From an uncultured Clostridia bacterium (lineage in GTDB: Bacteria > Bacillota > Clostridia > Oscillospirales > Oscillospiraceae): a stretch of 18,044 nucleotides of DNA. Location of the stretch: positions 1 to 18,044 of the forward strand of contig CALDMR010000176.1 of the NCBI GenBank assembly GCA_937915065.1, read 5' to 3'. Below, in pieces: positions 13,682 to 18,044 of this stretch (positions are counted from its first letter, which is position 1; each line of letters begins with the position of its first letter). A program made the translations under genes and the position numbers. A model generated the notes under the pieces. It saw nothing but the letters and a program-made list of their open reading frames with translations, had not been told where the DNA came from and searched no databases.

Positions 13682-14691
13682 GAAGCAAAAATGAAAAATT
13701 AAAAATGGCGCTGACCAGCACGCCGATGATTCTGATCTATGTCATTGCGGCGTTCTGCATCGTTGTTTCGATTGTTGAGCCGGCGTTTTTGAGCCCGGCC
13801 ACGGCCATCAACCTGGGCCGCGCCGGCATCTTTACCATGTGCTTCGCGATCTGCGAAATGGTGGTCATTATTTCCGGCGGTATCGATGTTTCCTTCCCGG
13901 CCATCGGCTGCGTTGCCATGTATGTGCCGATGTTCCTCAATGCCCAGGGCCTGATGCCTGACAATGCCTTCGCCTTTTTCGGCCTGGCCATGCTGATCGG
14001 CCTGATCGGCGGCGTTTTCAACGGCGTTCTGGTGTCTTACCTGAAGCTGCCCCCGCTGATTGCCACCCTGGCCACCAGCTCCATCGCTTCCGGCGGCCTG
14101 GCTCTGCTGTTGGGCGTGAAGGAATTTACCAGCCTGCCCAGCAGCTTGCAGACGATTTATGAAACATATCTTGTTACATATGTGGATCCGGCCACAGGAA
14201 TCACTTATCCGCTGACGATTTTGATTTTGGTGCCCGTGGTTCTGTGTGTTGTCATGACGCTGATTTTGCGCTATACGATGCTGGGCCGCGGCCTGTATGC
14301 CATCGGCGGCGACGCTAACGCGGCTCGCATTGCGGGCTTCAATGTTCGCCGGCTTCAGTTCTTCTCCTATATTTTCTGCGGCGTGATGACCGGCGCCACA
14401 GCCATGATGTATACCACGCTGATGCATTCGGCCACCACCACGGCGCTGATGGGCGATGAAATGCTGATCATTGCAGCCTGCGTCGTCGGCGGCTGCCGCT
14501 TGACCGGCGGCCACGGAAATGTGGGCGGTACCATTCTCGGCGTGCTGCTGATCACCCTGGTACAGAATAACCTGAATATGCTCGGCATCCCCACCAGCTG
14601 GCAGACCTTCGCCGTTGGCTTGGTGCTGCTGTTGGGTGCTGTGATGACGTCGATCCAGGCAAAGCGCCAGGCGCGCCTGGGCAAGGTTTAA
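13678..14691 (+). CDS. Carbohydrate ABC transporter, permease 1 (RbsC type)
   Basis: This 337-residue membrane protein of the BPD_transp_2 (RbsC/RhaP/LsrC) family forms one half of the sugar channel. It has about ten hydrophobic segments, the first at about residues 17-37. Typical features are the ISGGIDVSFPAIG motif (62-74), LPPLIATLATSS in the middle, the cytoplasmic loop with YAIGGDANAARIAGFNVRR, and GGCRLTGGHGNVGGTILGVL towards the end. The ATG at 13678 overlaps the ATPase stop and follows GAAGGAGGGG. Together with the next gene it would form a heterodimer, as in LsrC/LsrD or RhaP/RhaQ. Confidence 0.93.
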   Translation: MRSKNEKLKMALTSTPMILIYVIAAFCIVVSIVEPAFLSPATAINLGRAGIFTMCFAICEMVVIISGGIDVSFPAIGCVAMYVPMFLNAQGLMPDNAFAFFGLAMLIGLIGGVFNGVLVSYLKLPPLIATLATSSIASGGLALLLGVKEFTSLPSSLQTIYETYLVTYVDPATGITYPLTILILVPVVLCVVMTLILRYTMLGRGLYAIGGDANAARIAGFNVRRLQFFSYIFCGVMTGATAMMYTTLMHSATTTALMGDEMLIIAACVVGGCRLTGGHGNVGGTILGVLLITLVQNNLNMLGIPTSWQTFAVGLVLLLGAVMTSIQAKRQARLGKV

Positions 14692-14706
14692 GGAGGTGCG
14701 GTCGTT

Positions 14707-15756
14707 ATGAGTGCAAATAAAGTGACAAAGGCCAGACGGCTGCCCGGAGGCGGCCAGGCGGACGGCCATATCCTGACGATCATCGGCCTGATGCTTTTGG
14801 TGTGCATCATTATGATGCTGCTGAAACCCGAATCCTATTTCACCGGGAAAAACCTGGTGTCCATGATTTTCCAGTTCCCTGAATACGGCATCCTGTCCTT
14901 CGGTATGATGGTCTGTATGATTGCCGGCGGCATCGACTTGTCCCTGGTGGGTATTATGAACCTGTCGGGCGTGTTTGCGGCACTGGTCATGAAAAACATG
15001 GTGCAGATGGACGGCGGTACGGTGCTGAACCCCAGCATGGTTGTTCCCGCCATTCTGGTGGCTGTGATCGTGGCCATTGCCGTCGGCGCAGCCTGCGGCG
15101 CGTTCAATGGTTTTATCATCGGATTCTTTGAACTGCCGGCCATGCTGGTCACCCTCTGCGGATTGCAGCTGTACACCGGTCTGGCCTATGCCATCACCGG
15201 CGGCCCCGCCATCAACGGCATGTGCGAAGCCTTCACCAAGATTGCCAACGGCACGATTCCCGGCACCAGCATCCCCTGGGTGCTGCTGATCTTCATCGGC
15301 GTGCTGCTGGTGGTAAGCTTCATTATGAAGTGTACAGTGTTCGGCCATGAAATTTATTTCCTGGGCTCCAATGCCAAGGCCGCTATGTATTCCGGTATCA
15401 ACACCCTGAAGGTCACGATCTTGACCTATATGTTCTCCGGTATCCTGGGCGGTATTTCCGGTATTCTGATCACCTCCCATTTGAACAGTGGTAAGTTTTC
15501 CAACGGTTCGACCTATACCCTGCTGACGCTTCTGATCGTCGTGCTGGGCGGCATCCATCCCGACGGCGGCAAGGGCCGTGTGTTGGGCGTAACGCTGGCA
15601 GTGCTGCTGCTGCAGATGATCTCCAATGCATTTACTCTGATGCATGTTTCCCAGAACGCCAAGACCTTTGCCAACGGCTGCCTGCTGATCGCGGCGCTGG
15701 TTCTGGGTGTGGTGCTGCAGAAGCGTGCTGAGAAAAAGGCCGCCGCGGCGTCCTGA
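14707..15756 (+). CDS. Carbohydrate ABC transporter, permease 2 (RbsC type)
   Basis: This 349-residue membrane protein is the partner permease, of the same family as the preceding gene but clearly diverged. It carries AGGIDLSLVGIMNLSG, LPAMLVTLCGLQLYTG, the loop YFLGSNAKAAMYSGINTLK, and GGIHPDGGKGRVLGVTLAVL near the end, the counterparts of the blocks in permease 1. The positively charged tail (KRAEKKAAAAS) is cytoplasmic. The ATG follows a near-perfect AAGGAGGTG. It lies 15 bases after permease 1. In place of the usual GGxxxxGG glycine run before the 'G.LGA' segment it has HPDGGKG, a small departure of unknown meaning. Confidence 0.92.
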   Translation: MSANKVTKARRLPGGGQADGHILTIIGLMLLVCIIMMLLKPESYFTGKNLVSMIFQFPEYGILSFGMMVCMIAGGIDLSLVGIMNLSGVFAALVMKNMVQMDGGTVLNPSMVVPAILVAVIVAIAVGAACGAFNGFIIGFFELPAMLVTLCGLQLYTGLAYAITGGPAINGMCEAFTKIANGTIPGTSIPWVLLIFIGVLLVVSFIMKCTVFGHEIYFLGSNAKAAMYSGINTLKVTILTYMFSGILGGISGILITSHLNSGKFSNGSTYTLLTLLIVVLGGIHPDGGKGRVLGVTLAVLLLQMISNAFTLMHVSQNAKTFANGCLLIAALVLGVVLQKRAEKKAAAAS

Positions 15757-15777
15757 TGTTTTGAAAGGAAGGTTTTT

Positions 15778-16242
15778 ATGAAGACCATCAAAGTGCAGAA
15801 ATTGACAAAAGAGGCATTTGCGCCCTTTGGCGAAGTGCTGACCACAGAAGGCCGCGAGGCCGGCGGGAATCCTGCATCCCATCTTTGGTATCCTCAGGCT
15901 GTGGTGATCGACGATCCCACGTCCATCAACCTGATGCGGGTGCTCCAGCATGAGTTTGTGCTGAAGGATTTCGAAGGCCATGACCATACCACGGAAAATC
16001 TGATTGCGATGGACGGCGATTTGATCGTGGGCGTGGCGGCTGCCGGTGAGCTGAAGGCGGAAAATGTGACTGCTTTTTACATTCCCTGCGGTTTGGGCAT
16101 TTCCTTGAAGCCATCCGTGTGGCATGCCGTCCCCTTTGCTGTGGGCAAGGATGTGATGAGCGTCTGCATTTTTAAGAACAACACCATCCATGATGATATT
16201 TATTTCGATGCATTGGAGGAAGAAATCGGACTGACGCTGTAA
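15778..16242 (+). CDS. AllA-like (ureidoglycolate lyase superfamily) cupin protein
   Basis: This 154-residue single-cupin protein resembles the ureidoglycolate lyase (AllA) family: it starts IKVQKLTKEAFAPFGEVL, and the middle and end show GHDHTTENLIAMDGD and SVWHAVPF, like the AllA core. His68, His70 and Glu73 make an HXH-X2-E motif and His116 comes from the second cupin strand, so a metal site of three His and one Glu is plausible. No allantoin, purine or ureide gene is nearby; the gene sits between sugar permeases and a ketose kinase. I infer a sugar lyase, isomerase or epimerase role over ureidoglycolate cleavage, but the sequence alone does not show the reaction. The ATG follows AAAGGAAGG. 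Confidence 0.75.
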   Translation: MKTIKVQKLTKEAFAPFGEVLTTEGREAGGNPASHLWYPQAVVIDDPTSINLMRVLQHEFVLKDFEGHDHTTENLIAMDGDLIVGVAAAGELKAENVTAFYIPCGLGISLKPSVWHAVPFAVGKDVMSVCIFKNNTIHDDIYFDALEEEIGLTL

Positions 16243-16280
16243 CGAAAACCTTTCCAAAACATTTTAAGGAGGAGTCTCTC

Positions 16281-17276
16281 ATGAAAAAAATTATCAACGC
16301 CCCCGAAAATTATGTCGATGATATGCTGAAAGGCATTTATGCGGCCCATAGTGATCAGGTCAAGTATGTGAACGACGATCTGCGCTGCTTCTGCACGGCC
16401 AACAAAAAGGATGGGAAAGTTGCCATTATCACCGGCGGCGGCACCGGCCATTTGCCCCTGTTCCTGGGCTATGTGGGCGATGGCCTGCTGGATGGCTGCG
16501 GCGTGGGCGGCGTGTTCCAGTCCCCCTCTGCCGAGCAGATCTATAACGTGTCCAAGGAAGTGGAGGCCGGCGCAGGTATTCTCTACCTGTACGGCAACTA
16601 CACCGGCGACATCATGAACTTTGATATGGCTGCCGAGATGTGCGAAATGGACGATATCGAGACCCGCTCCATTGTGGGTGCAGACGATGTCAATTCCAAT
16701 GCTAACCCCGAAACCCGCCGCGGTGTGGCTGGTATCTTCTTCATGTACAAGTGCGCCGGCGCCAAGGCTGCCATGGGCGGCAATCTGGACGAGGTATTGG
16801 CTGCTGCACAGAAGGCCAAGGACAATACCCGCACTGTTGGCTTTGCGCTGACGCCCTGCGTCATCCCCGAGGTTGGTCATCCGAATTTTACACTGAAAGA
16901 AGATGAAATGGCCATGGGCATGGGCATCCACGGCGAACCCGGCGTTTGGAACGGCCCTATTCTGACTGCCGACGAAATTGCCAAGGAATCCCTGGATACT
17001 CTGCTGGGTGATATGCCGGTGGAGGCAGGTGAAGAGGTTTGCCTGCTGATCAACGGCCTGGGCGCATCTTCCATTGAAGAGCTGTATATCCTGTGCAATT
17101 CCGTCCGCGGTCTGCTGGACGAAAAGGGCATCAAGGTCTATCGCACCTTTGTGGGTGAGTATGCCACTTCCATGGAGATGGCCGGCGCCTCTATTTCCAT
17201 TTGCCGCATGGCTGATGATGAAATGAAGGAGCAGATCGACCTGCCCGTGAAAACACCCTTCTACACCCAGGCTTAA
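16281..17276 (+). CDS. dhaK: Dihydroxyacetone kinase-like subunit DhaK (variant subgroup)
   Basis: This 331-residue protein is the ketose-binding subunit of a DhaK/DhaL-type kinase. It binds the keto group covalently through a His and passes it to DhaL for phosphorylation. The three catalytic residues known from E. coli DhaK are in place: His57 in GGGTGHLP, Asp110 in NYTGDIMNF and His217 in GMGIHGEPG. The motif is GHLPLF, whereas the classical one is GHEP followed by H or T, so the pocket next to the catalytic His differs. Other family blocks are RRGVAGIFFMYK and LLINGLGASSIEELY. The ATG follows AAGGAGGAG. Position after a sugar ABC importer suggests a short ketose or ketotetrose rather than, or as well as, dihydroxyacetone. 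Confidence 0.9.
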   Translation: MKKIINAPENYVDDMLKGIYAAHSDQVKYVNDDLRCFCTANKKDGKVAIITGGGTGHLPLFLGYVGDGLLDGCGVGGVFQSPSAEQIYNVSKEVEAGAGILYLYGNYTGDIMNFDMAAEMCEMDDIETRSIVGADDVNSNANPETRRGVAGIFFMYKCAGAKAAMGGNLDEVLAAAQKAKDNTRTVGFALTPCVIPEVGHPNFTLKEDEMAMGMGIHGEPGVWNGPILTADEIAKESLDTLLGDMPVEAGEEVCLLINGLGASSIEELYILCNSVRGLLDEKGIKVYRTFVGEYATSMEMAGASISICRMADDEMKEQIDLPVKTPFYTQA

Positions 17277-17290
17277 GGAGGATCATAAGT

Positions 17291-17932
17291 ATGGAAAAGA
17301 TCACCTTTGAACAGCTGCCCGCATTGTTTGAGGGCGTGGCTGCCATTTTTACCGAGAAAAAGGACGAGTTGTGCGAGATGGACGCCAAGATGGGTGACGG
17401 CGATCTGGGCCTGACGATGCATAAGGGATACAATGCCCTGCCCGATCTGATCCGCGAAAATGCGGAGCCCGGCGATATTGGCAAAACGCTGATGAAATCC
17501 GGCATGAAAATGGCCTCCGTGGTTCCTTCTACCATGGGTACGCTGATGTCCAGCGGTGTGATGGAGGGCGGTAAAGCGCTGAAGGGCAAAGCGGAGATCG
17601 GCCCGGCTGAGCTGGCTACCTATCTGACCGCTTTTGCTGCTGGTATCCAGAAGCGCGGCAAATGCCAGCTGGGCGACCGGACGATCCTCGACGCAGTGGA
17701 TGCCGGCGCCAAGAAGGCTGTTGCTGCGGTGGAAGCCGGTGCAGCGGATCTGGAGACTGTGATCAACGCCGCTGTGGAAGGCGCAGACGAAGGTGTGGAG
17801 GCCACGAAGAACATGACGCCGAAATTCGGCAAGGCGGCTGTGTTTGCGGCAAAGGCCATTGGAACGCCGGATCAGGGCGCTGTGGCAGGCCGCTACATGA
17901 TTATGGGCCTGCAGCGGTATATCTGCCAGTAA
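17291..17932 (+). CDS. dhaL: Dihydroxyacetone kinase-like subunit DhaL (variant subgroup)
   Basis: This 213-residue nucleotide-binding subunit delivers the phosphate to the ketose held by DhaK. The Mg-binding motif is MDAKMGDGDLG: Asp31, Asp36 and Asp38 are the metal ligands of the family. The usual GDGDHG has Leu instead of His. GDRTILDAVDAGAKKA and IGTPDQGAVAGRYM match the later DhaL blocks, while VPSTMGTLMSSGVMEGG replaces the common GTSGPLYG stretch, in line with the variant DhaK partner. The ATG lies 14 bases after dhaK and follows AAGGAGG. No DhaM gene is visible, so it is open whether ATP or the phosphotransferase system supplies phosphate. An IS3-family element begins 17 bases after the stop. 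Confidence 0.9.
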   Translation: MEKITFEQLPALFEGVAAIFTEKKDELCEMDAKMGDGDLGLTMHKGYNALPDLIRENAEPGDIGKTLMKSGMKMASVVPSTMGTLMSSGVMEGGKALKGKAEIGPAELATYLTAFAAGIQKRGKCQLGDRTILDAVDAGAKKAVAAVEAGAADLETVINAAVEGADEGVEATKNMTPKFGKAAVFAAKAIGTPDQGAVAGRYMIMGLQRYICQ

Positions 17933-17949
17933 AGAGACTGCGGCCAGTC

Positions 17950-17976
17950 TGAACTGCCCCCTGTCAAGTAGACAGG
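17950..17976. repeat. Terminal inverted repeat of the IS3-family element
   Basis: The sequence begins TGAACTGCCCCC and contains a small internal dyad CCTGTC-AAGTA-GACAGG (17960-17976). The partner repeat should be outside the window. The last three host bases before it are GTC, a possible target duplication that cannot be checked here. Confidence 0.65.
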
Positions 17977-17990
17977 TAAAAAAAGAAAGA

Positions 17991-18044
17991 TTACGCCACG
18001 AGGGTCTGGTTCCTGTAAGCAAGGGGAGCCAGACCCTTTAACTT
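17991..18044 (-). CDS. IS3-family transposase (OrfB), C-terminal end (partial)
   Basis: Seventeen codons are visible on the minus strand, reading KLKGLAPLAYRNQTLVA and then TAA at 17993-17991. This matches the well-known end of IS3/IS150-type integrase-domain transposases, which finish with K-LKGLSPVEYR-Q or similar. The catalytic DDE residues lie outside the window. The hairpin-like pairing at 18001-18037 lies inside this coding sequence. Confidence 0.82.
   Translation of the reverse strand, partial: KLKGLAPLAYRNQTLVA

Larger units (their letters stand above)
17950..18044 (-). mobile_element. Right end of an IS3-family insertion sequence (partial)
   Basis: The element runs out of the window. 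Its outer end is TGAACTGCCCCCTGTCAAGT (17950-17969), the TGxACTGxxCCC form common to IS3/IS150-group terminal repeats. Inside it, on the minus strand, lies the C-terminal end of the transposase, with the stop codon 41 bases from the element's edge, as usual for this family. Element length, left end and target duplication cannot be seen. Confidence 0.8.

Noticed and set aside
13699..16257. 852-codon minus-strand open frame opposite the two permeases and the cupin
   Set aside because: Rich in His, Gln and Ala with no domain pattern, which is the usual antisense shadow of GC-rich coding sequence. The plus strand has clear membrane proteins with ribosome sites.
18001..18037. 13-bp hairpin that looks like a terminator for dhaL
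   Set aside because: It lies within the coding end of the IS3-family transposase on the minus strand and has no T-run after it on the plus strand.
1..18044. CRISPR array, tRNA/rRNA genes, prophage or defence island
   Set aside because: No regularly spaced repeats, tRNA-like cloverleaf or phage/defence protein motifs were found on reading both strands.

Overview
The window looks like chromosome from a strictly anaerobic, moderately GC-rich Gram-positive gut bacterium of the class Clostridia, probably Oscillospiraceae/Ruminococcaceae (Faecalibacterium, Gemmiger or Subdoligranulum type). The reasons are an oxygen-sensitive class III ribonucleotide reductase with its activase, lipoprotein-type binding proteins with classic lipoboxes, strong GGAGG ribosome binding sites, a ribulokinase that resembles what I remember of Bacillus AraB, and GC-rich hairpin terminators. 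The genus is an inference from style, not from a marker gene.

Layout. 1-1362: nucleotide metabolism on the + strand: the end of nrdD, then nrdG and dut, the last two joined by an ATGA overlap. 1426-3031: two minus-strand genes, a PHP-domain protein with altered metal ligands and the uracil-DNA glycosylase ung, each with a recognisable promoter. dUTPase and Ung face each other as the two arms of uracil exclusion from DNA. 3207-6347: a polar amino acid ABC transporter (binding protein, terminator, permease, ATPase) followed directly by 5-formyltetrahydrofolate cyclo-ligase. 6422-7278: a methylglyoxal-synthase-fold protein that lacks the main catalytic residues, followed by an ArsC/Spx-family CXXC protein. 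7405-8915: an ECF sigma factor and its membrane-anchored putative anti-sigma factor. 8963-10636: L-ribulokinase (araB) on the minus strand.

10637-17932: a 363-base divergent control region and then a carbohydrate operon: lipoprotein binding protein, double-domain ATPase, two RbsC-type permeases, an AllA-like cupin, and a DhaK/DhaL-type ketose kinase. The logical reading is import of a small sugar or polyol, conversion to a ketose, and phosphorylation by DhaKL. The kinase belongs to a variant of the DHA kinase family (GHLP instead of GHEP near the catalytic His), so the substrate may be a ketotetrose or another short ketose rather than dihydroxyacetone. 17950-18044: the right end of an IS3-family insertion sequence, with its terminal repeat and the last 17 codons of the transposase on the minus strand. 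It begins 17 bases after the dhaL stop and may have cut the operon.

I see no CRISPR array, tRNA, rRNA, prophage or recognisable defence system. The least explained parts are the degenerate methylglyoxal-synthase homologue with its redox-protein neighbour, and the carbohydrate operon with its unusual DhaKL and cupin.
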